From: Streptomyces sp. ISL-100
GTDB taxonomy: Bacteria; Actinomycetota; Actinomycetes; Streptomycetales; Streptomycetaceae
NCBI RefSeq assembly: GCF_018614615.1
Contig: NZ_JAGGOK010000069.1
Span: 158,908 to 222,907, forward strand
Direction: 5' to 3'
DNA length: 64,000 bases
Below, one piece after another: positions 1 through 9,281 of the stretch. The notes below the pieces were generated by a model. That model searched no databases, was not told the origin of the DNA, and saw nothing but the letters and a program-made list of their open reading frames with translations. Position numbers and translations under genes: made by a program. The stretch's first letter is position 1; every line of letters starts with the position of its first letter.

Positions 1-83
1 CCCATGCCACTCGCTCCCCCTCTGTGTGGTTTTGTGCGCTATGCGCAACCTACCGGCCGTCTCCGGCGACTAGCGTGCGCGCC

Positions 84-866
84 GTGACCTCTCTTCTCAG
101 CGACGGCATACGTTTCGCCTTCGGCACGCTCACCGTGCTTCCCGTGCGCGTGACCCGGTGGGACCGCGAGGCGGCGCGCGCCGGAATGCTGTGCGCTCCC
201 CTCGCCGGGCTCGTCGTGGGCCTGTGCGCGGCGGCGCTCGGCTGCGTACTCCTGCTGCTCGGCTCGGGGCCGCTGCTCGCCGCCGTGGCCGGCGCAGCCG
301 TACCCGCCGCCCTCACCCGCGGCCTGCACCTCGACGGACTCGCCGATACGGCCGACGGCCTGGGCAGCGGCAAACCGGCCGAAGAGGCGCTGCGCATCAT
401 GAAGCAGTCGGACATCGGTCCTTTCGGCGTCATCACGCTGCTGTTCGTGCTGCTTGCCCAGGTCGCGGTGCTTTTCGAGCTGTACGCCGCCGGGTGGGCC
501 CACGGCGCGGTCGGCGCGGCCGTCTCGGCCGTCGCCGCCCGCCTCGCCCTGACACTCGCCTCCCGTACGGGCGTGCCCCCGGCCCGGCCCGACGGGCTGG
601 GCGCGGCGGTCGCGGGCACGGTCTCGGTGCGTACCGCGGTGGCGGTCACCGTCCTGGTGACCGCCACCTGCGCGGGCGTCGCGGGTGCGCTGTTCGGCCC
701 GTACGCCGCCCTGCGTCACGCCGCCGCCGTGTTGGCCGCACTCGCCGCCGCGCAGCTGTTGCTGCGCCACTGCGTGCGCCGCTTCGGCGGGGTCACGGGC
801 GACGTCTTCGGCGGTGTCGCGGAGACCGCGGCGACGGCCGCGCTGGTGGTCCTGATGCTGGGGTGA
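84..866 (+). CDS. cobS: Adenosylcobinamide-GDP ribazoletransferase (cobalamin synthase)
   Basis: CobS joins adenosylcobinamide-GDP to alpha-ribazole in the last steps of vitamin B12 assembly and is an integral membrane enzyme. The protein is almost entirely hydrophobic, with several Ala/Leu/Val-rich membrane segments, and has the acidic family motif LHLDGLADTADGLGS near residues 80-95, followed by the conserved IMKQSDIGPFG stretch. I chose the GTG at 84 (260 aa). An in-frame ATG lies at 24, but the extra 20 residues do not look like a CobS N-terminus. Length is normal. The rest of the cobalamin operon probably lies left of the window. Confidence 0.93.
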   Translation: MTSLLSDGIRFAFGTLTVLPVRVTRWDREAARAGMLCAPLAGLVVGLCAAALGCVLLLLGSGPLLAAVAGAAVPAALTRGLHLDGLADTADGLGSGKPAEEALRIMKQSDIGPFGVITLLFVLLAQVAVLFELYAAGWAHGAVGAAVSAVAARLALTLASRTGVPPARPDGLGAAVAGTVSVRTAVAVTVLVTATCAGVAGALFGPYAALRHAAAVLAALAAAQLLLRHCVRRFGGVTGDVFGGVAETAATAALVVLMLG

Positions 867-956
867 CAGATGAACACCAGTGAAACGTAGGGCAGTTGAC
901 TGCCCGTCATCGCAAGGTGCACGCTCTTCCCCCACGGCTGTCGGGGGAGACAGAAG

Positions 957-3596
957 ATGCCCGAGTTTCCAGGCTGGGACCAGAGCAGCGAATTCACTGA
1001 GGCCTATCGCAAGGCGGTGCGCAGCCGGTCACGGCTGTCCAAACGCGGCCCGAAGCACCCGCCCATCGTGCTGCGGACCGGCGCGGAGGAGGCGCAGCAG
1101 GCCCTGGAGGCCCTGGAGCTGGGCCTTCAGCGCTCGTCGAGGGCGCGGGGCACCGTGCCGTGCACTCCGTACGCCCATGTCGACTGGCGCGCGGGCTCCC
1201 GGACCGAGCTGATCGCCAAGGTCGCCGAGGAGCTGAAGAAGAACGCTCCCGACGAGGCGGGCAGGCTGCGGCTGCCCGCCTACGACCTGCTCCGATGCGT
1301 CGCCGACAACCAGGCGGGCACGGATGCCCAGCTGGCGGACCGGGTGTTCGCCAGGCACCGGGGGCGCGCGACCGCCGTACTGCCGGCCAGGGACACCACG
1401 GGCCCCACCATCAACGCGGGGTTCATGACCGTGCCGCTCCGCTCCGTCTGGTCGGTGGCGGAGCGCGTCTACCTCAAGTTCTGGGAGCGCCGCTGGGAAT
1501 GGCGTCTCGCGCGGCGCAGACGCTACCGCCTGCTGTGGCCGGAGAACTACCGGGGCAAGCGCACGTACGCCGACGCGCTCGTCGAGTTCCACCGGACGTG
1601 GGAGGCGGCTGTCCGGCCCGACAGCACTCCGCGGGACATCGACCGGTGGGACGGGCTGCTGATCGCGGCCCTGATGACCGATCTGTACGCTCACGCCCGC
1701 CAGGGGCTGCTCCACCCGGGCCGCAGACGCCGCCGCCCGCGCCACGCGCTGCTGCTCAACGGCACGCGGCCGGCGGCCGACGGCGGCGACGGGGGCAGCA
1801 CGGCCGTAGCGGGCTTCGTCAGGCTGTACGGCGCCCAGCAGCGGCCGAGTCCCAACGCGGCCACGGTGGTGATCGCCGCGCTGCCGGACACGCACGACGC
1901 GGCGCCCGGCAGCGGCACGCTGGAGGAGGCGGCGCGCCGGCTCGACCCCGCGAAGGGCGCGATCCCCACGCCCTACGAGGTGCGGCTCCCGCGCCCGGAG
2001 CCGGGCGGTCGCAGCGTGACGGTGCTGCCGGTCTGGACACCGTGGGTGCGGCTGCGGCCCGGCGGGGAACTGGCCCTCGAAGCGGGGGCGCTCGCCGTCG
2101 CCCTGTGGCTCACCGGACAGCTCGCCTTCGTCCCGTACCTCGGCAGCCCTTTCATGGATACGTACACGCAGTGCCTCACCGGCTCCGACTACGTACAGCA
2201 GTCCAAAGCGGCCGCGCCCGCGCTCCCCGCCCAGTACGCCGACGCGCTCAAGATGATCGCCGAGCAGAACAAGATCGCGGAGACCGGGGGGAAGCCCGAG
2301 CGGACGGTGACCATCGCCCACGTCCGCGCCTCGGTGGCGCCGAACGCGGCCGAGCGGCAGTCCGGCGCGGCCATCCCCGAACTGCGCGGCCTCGCGCTGG
2401 CCCAGCAGTCGCTGCACCGGCTGGCGCCCGCCAACGACAACGGCATATGGGTGCGGATCAAGACGTACGACGCCGGATTGCAGTTCAAGAACGCCCGCAA
2501 GGTGGCGGCGCAGATCGTCCGCGAGGCGGAGAAGGACCAGCACCTCATCGGGGTCACGGGATTCACCGAAAGCCGGAAGGAAACGGTCGGAGCGCTGCGC
2601 GTGCTCAACTCGGCCCGGATACCCATTGTCAGCTCCACGGCCACGGCGAAAGCCATGGAGGTCGGGCGTTATTACCACGGCGCCGCGCCGAACAACAAGC
2701 GGGAGGCGCGGGTCGTGTCGGAGTTCGTGAAGAACGCGAATACGGTGCGTACGGGAGAGAATTCCTGCGCACCCGCGGAAAGCGTTGCCGTGGTGACCGA
2801 TCCGACCGATGTGTACAGCGACGAACTCGGCAAGGAGTTCGCCATGGCCTTCCCCTCAGCGGGCAGCCGTATCGGCTACATCCCCGGCGGGAACAGCGGA
2901 GTCGTCGTACCGAACGAGCCCGACCTCGACATGAAGTTCAGCATGTCGGAGGTGGCGGAAGCGGTGTGCAGCAGGGTCGCGGGAAAGAACAAGACGCTGG
3001 TCTACTGGACGTCTCGGGTACGGGAGTTCGACAATTTCCTGGAGACTTATCAGAGCCTCAGTAAATGCGCGAACAAGGACCTCACCGTGATGGGCGGGAA
3101 CGAGCTCACCAATGCGGCGCTCTCCGGCGGATTCGTGGGGAAGTCCTGGCTGCACCTTTATCACACGGCCCATATGCTGCCCGCCGGACATCCGGACCGC
3201 AGCGCGACGGCGAAGGCGTTCAACGACGCTTACACCGAGGAATTCACCGGGTCCGATCTGTGGCTGAACGACGGGCACGCCGCGCTCGCCCATGACGCGG
3301 TGCAGGTGCTAGCCCAGGCGACAAGTCAGGCGAACGCGGCGGGTGTCGAACTGACCCGGCCGAATGTGCAGCAGATCATCAACAGCGGCTCGTTCGACCT
3401 GGAGGGGGCCAGTGGCCGTCTGCTGTTCGCGGCGGGCTCGCTCCAGCGGCCGCTCAACAAACTGCTGACCGTCCTGCACCACGGGAAGGACGGCTCGGCG
3501 CCGGTGCTGATGTGCGGGGACTCCGGGAAGAACATCGATGCCGGGAAGGAGTGGCGGCAGGGCGGTACGTCGTACGACTGCCCCAAGGACGAGTAG
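957..3596 (+). CDS. Membrane-anchored protein with periplasmic substrate-binding-like domain, unknown function
   Basis: The 879-aa product has two halves. Residues 1 to about 370 are Arg-rich, soluble and unfamiliar to me. One hydrophobic segment at about 372-395 (LALEAGALAVALWLTGQLAF) follows. The remainder reads like a type I periplasmic-binding domain of the branched-chain amino acid receptor kind: GVTGFTESRKETVGALRVLNSARIPIVSSTATA, and later DLWLNDGHAALAHDAVQVLA. The inferred topology is a cytoplasmic N-domain, one membrane pass and an outside ligand-binding-like domain, which would suit a sensor. There is no lipobox, and no ABC permease or ATPase gene is adjacent. The ATG at 957 follows a purine-rich GGGGGAGACAGAAG. 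Such proteins recur in streptomycetes, often annotated as ABC substrate-binding proteins, which the architecture does not support. Confidence 0.75.
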   Translation: MPEFPGWDQSSEFTEAYRKAVRSRSRLSKRGPKHPPIVLRTGAEEAQQALEALELGLQRSSRARGTVPCTPYAHVDWRAGSRTELIAKVAEELKKNAPDEAGRLRLPAYDLLRCVADNQAGTDAQLADRVFARHRGRATAVLPARDTTGPTINAGFMTVPLRSVWSVAERVYLKFWERRWEWRLARRRRYRLLWPENYRGKRTYADALVEFHRTWEAAVRPDSTPRDIDRWDGLLIAALMTDLYAHARQGLLHPGRRRRRPRHALLLNGTRPAADGGDGGSTAVAGFVRLYGAQQRPSPNAATVVIAALPDTHDAAPGSGTLEEAARRLDPAKGAIPTPYEVRLPRPEPGGRSVTVLPVWTPWVRLRPGGELALEAGALAVALWLTGQLAFVPYLGSPFMDTYTQCLTGSDYVQQSKAAAPALPAQYADALKMIAEQNKIAETGGKPERTVTIAHVRASVAPNAAERQSGAAIPELRGLALAQQSLHRLAPANDNGIWVRIKTYDAGLQFKNARKVAAQIVREAEKDQHLIGVTGFTESRKETVGALRVLNSARIPIVSSTATAKAMEVGRYYHGAAPNNKREARVVSEFVKNANTVRTGENSCAPAESVAVVTDPTDVYSDELGKEFAMAFPSAGSRIGYIPGGNSGVVVPNEPDLDMKFSMSEVAEAVCSRVAGKNKTLVYWTSRVREFDNFLETYQSLSKCANKDLTVMGGNELTNAALSGGFVGKSWLHLYHTAHMLPAGHPDRSATAKAFNDAYTEEFTGSDLWLNDGHAALAHDAVQVLAQATSQANAAGVELTRPNVQQIINSGSFDLEGASGRLLFAAGSLQRPLNKLLTVLHHGKDGSAPVLMCGDSGKNIDAGKEWRQGGTSYDCPKDE

Positions 3597-4029
3597 GCGC
3601 GGCCGGTTGCTCGCATTACTCGCCTTACTCGCAGGGCTCGCGCCACACCCCCAGGTCGTACTTCTTCAGCATCGAGCTGAGCCGCAGCTTGCGCGCCTGG
3701 GGGCAGAAGCGGCTCGCTCCCTGCGGAGAATTCGAGGAAGATCTGTGGAAATCATGCAAAGCAAGGTGATAGTCACTTGCCGGATTGCCACGAGTGTGAC
3801 GCAGGCCTCACTCCGTGCACCGTAAACACGAAAAGGACACCTCTGATGAGTGAAGTGCTCGCTGCTGTGATCGAAGGGGGGAACCGCGCGTAGGCTCATT
3901 CCCGGCGCTCAACCGGTCCGGCGGGCCGCCGGGCACCGGGATGCCGGGCCACCGGGATACTGTCGCGCCGGGCACGGCCGGCCCCACCCCATCGGCCGAA
4001 GAACTCAACGGAAGCGAGATTTCACCACC
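3597..4029. other. Intergenic region upstream of pepA
   Basis: This 433-base stretch holds no gene of normal size. It contains a gapped inverted repeat at 3761-3780 (GCAAGGTGA, TAG, TCACTTGC; one extra G in the left arm) and a tiny reading frame at 3846-3893. The remainder is GC-rich and not obviously coding. Confidence 0.6.
3846..3893 (+). CDS. Possible 15-residue leader or micro-peptide
   Basis: An ATG at 3846 opens a 16-codon frame, MSEVLAAVIEGGNRA then TAG. An AAAAGGA sequence at 3831-3837 sits eight bases before the ATG, which is a good Streptomyces ribosome-binding site. The frame is 136 bases upstream of pepA, and an inverted repeat (3761-3780) lies 65 bases before it. I recognise no family. 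It may be a regulatory leader, the relic of a longer gene, or chance; the well-placed RBS is the only support. Confidence 0.3.
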   Translation: MSEVLAAVIEGGNRA

Positions 4030-5583
4030 GTGACTGCTCTCACTCTCAGCACTTCCGGCGCGGCGGCGCTGCGCGCCGACGCCATCGTCGTCGGCGTGGC
4101 GAAGGGCGCCGGCTCCAAGTCCGGGGACTTGGTTGTCGCACCGGGCGCCGAGGCCGTGGACAAGGCGTTCGACGGAAAGCTCGCCTCCGTCCTGAAGACC
4201 CTCGGCGCCACGGGCGGCGAGGGCGAGGTGACCAAGCTGCCCGCGCCGTCGGGCTTCAAGTCTCCTGTCGTACTGGCCGTCGGCCTGGGCACGGGCCTGG
4301 ACAAGGACGACTCGTACAGCGCCGAGTCGCTTCGCCGCGCGGCCGGTGCGGCCGCCCGCGCGCTCAGCGGCTTCAAGAAGGCCGGCTTCGCGCTGCCCGT
4401 CGAGGCCGTCGAGGACGCCGCCGCCATCGCCGAGGGCGCGCTGCTCGGTGCGTACTCCTTCACCGCGTACCAGGGTGGGGAGAAGGAGGGGAAGGGCGAG
4501 AAGCCCGCAGGCAACGGCCCGAAGCAGCCGCTCGCCGAGATCGCCGTGCTCGGCGGCAAGCCACGCGACAAGGCGTTCAAGGCCGCCGCGGAGCGCGCTC
4601 TGGCGCTGACCGAGGAGATCAACCGCGCCCGCGACCTGGTCAACACCCCGCCGAACGACCTCTACCCCGAGTCCTTCGCCGCCGTGGCCGCCGCCGCCGG
4701 CAAGGAGCACGGTCTCAAGGTGCAGGTGCTCGACGAGAAGTCGCTCATCAAGGGCGGCTACGGCGGCATCCTCGGCGTCGGCCAGGGCTCGGAGCACGGT
4801 CCGCGCCTGGTGAAGCTCGCCTACACCCACCCCAAGGCGGAGAAGACCCTGGCCTTCGTCGGCAAGGGCATCACCTACGACTCGGGCGGCATCTCGCTCA
4901 AGCCGGTCGGCCACAACGAGACGATGAAGTGCGACATGGCCGGCGCCGCCGCCGTGTTCGCCGCCGTCATCACGGCCGCCCGCCTGGGCCTGAAGGTCAA
5001 CGTCACCGGCTGGCTCGCGCTCGCCGAGAACATGCCGTCCGGCAGCGCCACCCGCCCCGGTGACGTGCTGCGCATGTACAGCGGCAAGACCGTCGAGGTG
5101 CTCAACACCGACGCCGAGGGCCGTCTCGTGCTGGGTGACGCGCTGACCCGCGCATCCGAGGAGCGGCCGGACGCGATCGTCGACGTGGCGACGCTGACCG
5201 GCGCGATGGTGCTGGCGCTCGGCAACCGCACGTTCGCCGTCATGGGCAACGACGAGTCGTTCCGTACCGCCGTCCACGAGATCGCGGAGGAGGCCGGCGA
5301 GCAGTCCTGGCCGATGCCGATGCCGGCCGAGCTCCGCAAGGGCATGGAGTCCTCCACCGCCGACATCGCCAACATGGGCGAGCGGATGGGCGGCGGCCTG
5401 GTCGCCGGTCTGTTCCTGCAGGAGTTCGTCGGCGACGACATCGCCTGGGCGCACCTGGACATCGCGGGCCCCGCCTTCAACGACGGCGGACCGTTCGGTT
5501 ACACCCCGAAGGGCGGCACCGGTTCCGCGATCCGCACCCTGGTGGCGCTCGCCGAGCACACCGCCGCGGGCGACCTCGGCTGA
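4030..5583 (+). CDS. pepA: Leucyl aminopeptidase (M17 family)
   Basis: Cytosolic M17 peptidase that removes N-terminal residues from peptides using two bound metal ions; it forms hexamers in known relatives. The 517-aa sequence has the metal- and substrate-binding motifs GKGITYDSGGISLKP (from about residue 278) and the signature NTDAEGRLVL (from about residue 359), plus the GNRTFAVMGND and GGGLVAGLFLQEF segments typical of the C-terminal catalytic domain. The N-terminal third (residues 1-170) is the poorly conserved macro-like domain. The GTG start at 4030 gives the usual MTALTLS beginning. A strong hairpin terminator (5601-5640) follows, so pepA is transcribed separately from lpdA. Confidence 0.95.
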   Translation: MTALTLSTSGAAALRADAIVVGVAKGAGSKSGDLVVAPGAEAVDKAFDGKLASVLKTLGATGGEGEVTKLPAPSGFKSPVVLAVGLGTGLDKDDSYSAESLRRAAGAAARALSGFKKAGFALPVEAVEDAAAIAEGALLGAYSFTAYQGGEKEGKGEKPAGNGPKQPLAEIAVLGGKPRDKAFKAAAERALALTEEINRARDLVNTPPNDLYPESFAAVAAAAGKEHGLKVQVLDEKSLIKGGYGGILGVGQGSEHGPRLVKLAYTHPKAEKTLAFVGKGITYDSGGISLKPVGHNETMKCDMAGAAAVFAAVITAARLGLKVNVTGWLALAENMPSGSATRPGDVLRMYSGKTVEVLNTDAEGRLVLGDALTRASEERPDAIVDVATLTGAMVLALGNRTFAVMGNDESFRTAVHEIAEEAGEQSWPMPMPAELRKGMESSTADIANMGERMGGGLVAGLFLQEFVGDDIAWAHLDIAGPAFNDGGPFGYTPKGGTGSAIRTLVALAEHTAAGDLG

Positions 5584-5600
5584 GCTGTCGAGGCGGCTTC

Positions 5601-5640
5601 GTGAGTACGGTCCCGGGCACGCGTCCGGGGCCGTACTCAC
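5601..5640 (+). terminator. Rho-independent-type terminator after pepA
   Basis: GTGAGTACGG (5601-5610) pairs perfectly with CCGTACTCAC (5631-5640). Inside it CCCGG pairs with CCGGG around an 8-base loop. There is no U-tract, as is common in Streptomyces. Confidence 0.8.
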
Positions 5641-5643
5641 GCG

Positions 5644-5691
5644 GGAACGTACGTGGGAACGCATGCCGGAACGTATGTCGGAATACCTACG
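5644..5691 (+). repeat. 12-bp imperfect tandem repeats upstream of lpdA
   Basis: Four adjacent 12-base units: GGAACGTACGTG, GGAACGCATGCC, GGAACGTATGTC and a more divergent GGAATACCTACG. They lie between the pepA terminator and lpdA, 232 bases before the lpdA start. Together with the following 230 bases, which hold no gene, they form the lpdA upstream region. Confidence 0.7.
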
Positions 5692-5923
5692 TCCAATTTC
5701 GCCTTCAACGAAATCCGTACATCCGTACGTCGCAGTAACCCTTGGCGAGCGGTCCCAGGACCGTCTCGCACCCTGGCCCCGCGTCCCGCCGTCCGTCGAC
5801 AAGTGCGAAGATGGGTTCTCGGCAGGACAGGGCCCCCACCACAGGGCCGAATATAAAGCGGCCGATACCAGCCGCCGCCCGGTCGATGACCGGCGACCGG
5901 CGCACATGCATGGAGGACGTGAC

Positions 5924-7312
5924 GTGGCGAACGACGCCAGCACCGTTTTCGACCTAGTGATCCTCGGCGGTGGCAGCGGCGGTTACGCCGCGGCACTGCG
6001 CGGAGCGCAGCTGGGCCTGGACGTCGCCCTGATCGAGAAGAACAAGCTCGGCGGCACCTGCCTGCACAACGGCTGCATCCCGACGAAGGCTCTGCTCCAC
6101 GCGGGCGAGGTCGCCGACCAGGCACGCGAGGCCGCGCAGTTCGGCGTCAAGGCCACTTTCGACGGCATCGACATGGCGGGCGTCCACAAGTACAAGGACG
6201 ACGTGATCTCGGGCCTGTACAAGGGCCTCCAGGGCCTGGTCGCCTCGCGCAAGGTGACGTACATCGAGGGCGAGGGCCGGCTGTCCTCCCCGACGTCCGT
6301 CGACGTCAACGGCCAGCGCATCCAGGGCCGCCACGTCCTGCTGGCGACCGGCTCCGTGCCGAAGTCGCTGCCGGGCCTGGACATCGACGGAAACCGCATC
6401 ATCTCCTCGGACCACGCGCTGGTCCTGGACCGCGTTCCGAAGTCCGCGGTCATCCTCGGCGGCGGCGTCATCGGCGTCGAGTTCGCCTCGGCGTGGAAGT
6501 CCTTCGGCACCGACGTCACCGTCGTCGAGGGCCTGAAGCACCTCGTACCGGTCGAGGACGAGAACAGCTCGAAGCTGCTGGAGCGCGCGTTCCGCAAGCG
6601 CGGCATCAACTTCTCACTCGGCGCCTTCTTCGAGAAGGCCGAGTACACCGCCGACGGCGTCAAGGTCACCCTGGCCAACGGCAAGGAGTTCGAGGCCGAG
6701 GTGCTGCTCGTCGCGATCGGCCGCGGCCCCGTCTCGCAGGGTCTCGGGTACGAGGAGGCCGGCGTCGCGATGGACCGCGGCTACGTCCTCGTCGACGAGT
6801 ACATGCAGACGAACGTGCCCACCATCTCCGCCGTCGGTGACCTCGTCCCGACGCTCCAGCTCGCGCACGTCGGCTTCGCCGAGGGCATCCTGGTGGCGGA
6901 GCGTCTGGCCGGTCTCAAGACCGTTCCGGTCGACTACGACGGTGTGCCGCGCGTGACGTACTGCCACCCCGAGGTCGCTTCCGTCGGCATCACCGAGGCG
7001 AAGGCCAAGGAGGTGTACGGCGCGGACAAGGTCGTCGCTCTCAAGTACAACCTCGCGGGCAACGGCAAGAGCAAGATCCTCAAGACCGGTGGCGAGATCA
7101 AGCTCGTCCAGGTCAAGGACGGTGCCGTGGTCGGCGTTCACATGGTCGGTGACCGTATGAGCGAGCAGGTCGGCGAGGCTCAGCTGATCTACAACTGGGA
7201 GGCGCTGCCGGCCGAGGTCGCGCAGCTCATCCACGCACACCCGACGCAGAGCGAGGCGCTCGGCGAGGCCCACCTGGCCCTGGCCGGCAAGCCGCTCCAC
7301 TCCCACGACTAG
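5924..7312 (+). CDS. lpdA: Dihydrolipoamide dehydrogenase (E3)
   Basis: FAD enzyme that reoxidises the dihydrolipoyl groups of 2-oxoacid dehydrogenase complexes with NAD+. The 462-aa protein begins with the FAD dinucleotide fold (DLVILGGGSGGYAAALRGAQLG), has the redox-active disulfide C46-LHNG-C51, a second NAD-binding fold (AVILGGGVIGVEFASAW) and the C-terminal catalytic His/Glu pair in HAHPTQSEALGEA (H439, E444). The GTG at 5924 follows TGGAGGA and gives the normal N-terminus; upstream in-frame codons are not homologous. The E2 gene begins 53 bases downstream, so the two are probably co-transcribed. Confidence 0.96.
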   Translation: MANDASTVFDLVILGGGSGGYAAALRGAQLGLDVALIEKNKLGGTCLHNGCIPTKALLHAGEVADQAREAAQFGVKATFDGIDMAGVHKYKDDVISGLYKGLQGLVASRKVTYIEGEGRLSSPTSVDVNGQRIQGRHVLLATGSVPKSLPGLDIDGNRIISSDHALVLDRVPKSAVILGGGVIGVEFASAWKSFGTDVTVVEGLKHLVPVEDENSSKLLERAFRKRGINFSLGAFFEKAEYTADGVKVTLANGKEFEAEVLLVAIGRGPVSQGLGYEEAGVAMDRGYVLVDEYMQTNVPTISAVGDLVPTLQLAHVGFAEGILVAERLAGLKTVPVDYDGVPRVTYCHPEVASVGITEAKAKEVYGADKVVALKYNLAGNGKSKILKTGGEIKLVQVKDGAVVGVHMVGDRMSEQVGEAQLIYNWEALPAEVAQLIHAHPTQSEALGEAHLALAGKPLHSHD

Positions 7313-7365
7313 TTCAGTCCGGGCGCGACGACCACTTCCGCAATTCGTAAGGAGCAACCGAAACC

Positions 7366-9183
7366 ATGCCGGTTTCCGTAACCCTTCCGGCGCTCGGCGA
7401 GAGCGTCACCGAGGGCACTGTCACCCGTTGGCTGAAGGCCGAGGGCGAGCGCGTCGAGGCTGACGAGCCGCTGCTCGAGGTGTCGACCGACAAGGTCGAC
7501 ACCGAGATCCCGGCCCCCGCCGCGGGCATCCTCTCGTCCATCAAGGTCGCCGAGGACGAGACGGTGGAGGTCGGCGCCGAGCTGGCCGTCATCGACGACG
7601 GCACGGGTGCGCCCGCTGCCGCCCCGGCCCCGGCTGCCGCCGAGGCCCCCGCACCTGCTGCCGAGGCTCCCGCCCCGGCCGCCGCTCAGCCCCAGCCGGA
7701 GGCTGTGGCCGCTCCGGCGCCCGCCGCCGAGGCACCGGCCCCTGCCGCCGCTCCGGCCGGCGGCGCCTCCGGTACTGACGTCGTACTGCCCGCACTGGGC
7801 GAGTCGGTCACCGAGGGCACCGTCACCCGTTGGCTGAAGGAGGTCGGCGAGGAGGTCGCGGAGGACGAGCCGCTGCTCGAGGTCTCGACCGACAAGGTCG
7901 ACACCGAGATCCCCTCCCCGGCCGCGGGCACGCTGCTGGAGATCCTGGTCGGCGAGGACGAGACCGCCGAGGTCGGCGCGAAGCTCGCCGTCATCGGTGC
8001 CGCGGGCGCTGCCCCGGCCGCCGCCCCCGCTCCGGCCGCTCCGGCCCCGGCCGCCGCTCCGGCGCCCGCGCCGGCTGCTGCTCCGGCTCCGGCCCCCGCA
8101 CCGGCTCCGGCTCCGGCTCCGGCCGAGGCCGCTGTGGAGGCTCCGGCGCCGGTCCAGGCCCCGCCGGCTCCCGCCGCTCCCGCTCCGGCTCCTGCCGCTC
8201 CGGCTGCTCCCGCCGCCGTCGCCCCTTCCGCCCCCGAGGCGGACGGCGCGTACGTGACGCCTCTCGTCCGCAAGCTCGCGGCCGAGAACAGCGTCGACCT
8301 GAGCACGGTCAAGGGCACCGGCGTCGGTGGCCGTATCCGTAAGCAGGACGTCGTGGCCGCAGCGGAGGCCGCCAAGGCCGCTGCCGCCGCCCCGGCTCCG
8401 GCCGTGACTGCCGGAGGCCCTGCCGCCGCTTCGAAGGCTCCGTCCCTCGAGGTGTCGCCGTTGCGCGGTCAGACGGTCAAGATGACCCGCATGCGCAAGG
8501 TCATCGGCGACAACATGATGAAGGCGCTGCACACGCAGGCCCAGCTGACCTCGGTCGTCGAGGTCGACATCACGAAGCTGATGAAGCTGCGCAACAAGGC
8601 GAAGGACGCGTTCGCCGCCCGCGAGGGCGTCAAGCTGTCCCCGATGCCGTTCTTCGTCAAGGCCGCGGCCCAGGCGCTGAAGGCCTACCCGGTCGTCAAC
8701 GCCCGGATCAACGAGGACGAGGGCACGATCACCTACTTCGACACCGAGAACATCGGTATCGCGGTGGACGCCGAAAAGGGTCTGATGACCCCGGTCATCA
8801 AGGGTGCGGGCGACCTCAACCTCGCCGGTATCTCCAAGAAGACCGCCGAGCTGGCCGGCAAGGCCCGCTCCGGCAAGATCAGCCCGGACGAGATGTCCGG
8901 CGCGACGTTCACGATCAGCAACACCGGTTCGCGCGGTGCGCTGTTCGACACGGTCATCGTGCCGCCGAACCAGGTCGCCATCCTGGGCATCGGTGCCACG
9001 GTCAAGCGTCCCGTGGTCATCAACCACCCGGACCTCGGCGAAACCATCGCGATCCGTGACATGACCTACCTGGCTCTCTCCTACGACCACCGCCTGGTGG
9101 ACGGCGCCGACGCGGCCCGTTACCTGACGGCCGTCAAGGCGATCCTGGAGGCCGGCGAGTTCGAGGTCGAGCTCGGCCTGTAA
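7366..9183 (+). CDS. sucB: Dihydrolipoamide acyltransferase (E2) with two lipoyl domains
   Basis: E2 core of a 2-oxoacid dehydrogenase complex; it carries acyl groups on lipoyl-lysine and transfers them to CoA. Order: lipoyl domain 1 (residues 1-78, DKVDTEIP with K43), an Ala/Pro-rich linker, lipoyl domain 2 (about 137-212, K177), a very long Ala/Pro linker, the peripheral subunit-binding domain (YVTPLVRKLAAENSVDLSTV), and the catalytic acyltransferase domain ending in DHRLVDG (H575, D579). In actinobacteria a single E2 can serve both pyruvate and 2-oxoglutarate dehydrogenases, so the name sucB is by convention; aceF or dlaT would also fit. It lies between the E3 gene and the aceE region. 605 aa. 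Confidence 0.93.
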   Translation: MPVSVTLPALGESVTEGTVTRWLKAEGERVEADEPLLEVSTDKVDTEIPAPAAGILSSIKVAEDETVEVGAELAVIDDGTGAPAAAPAPAAAEAPAPAAEAPAPAAAQPQPEAVAAPAPAAEAPAPAAAPAGGASGTDVVLPALGESVTEGTVTRWLKEVGEEVAEDEPLLEVSTDKVDTEIPSPAAGTLLEILVGEDETAEVGAKLAVIGAAGAAPAAAPAPAAPAPAAAPAPAPAAAPAPAPAPAPAPAPAEAAVEAPAPVQAPPAPAAPAPAPAAPAAPAAVAPSAPEADGAYVTPLVRKLAAENSVDLSTVKGTGVGGRIRKQDVVAAAEAAKAAAAAPAPAVTAGGPAAASKAPSLEVSPLRGQTVKMTRMRKVIGDNMMKALHTQAQLTSVVEVDITKLMKLRNKAKDAFAAREGVKLSPMPFFVKAAAQALKAYPVVNARINEDEGTITYFDTENIGIAVDAEKGLMTPVIKGAGDLNLAGISKKTAELAGKARSGKISPDEMSGATFTISNTGSRGALFDTVIVPPNQVAILGIGATVKRPVVINHPDLGETIAIRDMTYLALSYDHRLVDGADAARYLTAVKAILEAGEFEVELGL

Positions 9184-9203
9184 CGCTCGTCTCACCAGCG
9201 TCT

Positions 9204-9237
9204 GCGCCCCCGTCCGGAGTTATCCGGGCGGGGGCGC
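9204..9237 (+). terminator. Terminator after the E2 gene
   Basis: Fifteen-base stem (9204-9218 with 9223-9237, one G-T pair) around a GTTA loop, 21 bases after the E2 stop codon. Confidence 0.9.
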
Positions 9238-9281
9238 CGCCGTATGGTCTAGAGACCGAACACGGCTTGAAGGAGCGCTTC

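Noticed and set aside
3666..3899. 77-aa minus-strand frame upstream of pepA
   Set aside because: Begins near the micro-ORF but has no RBS, no recognisable sequence, and overlaps the inverted repeat; treated as chance.
7600..8260. Ala/Pro-rich tandem-looking repeats in the E2 gene
   Set aside because: These encode the flexible linkers normal for multi-lipoyl E2 proteins and are not an independent repeat element.
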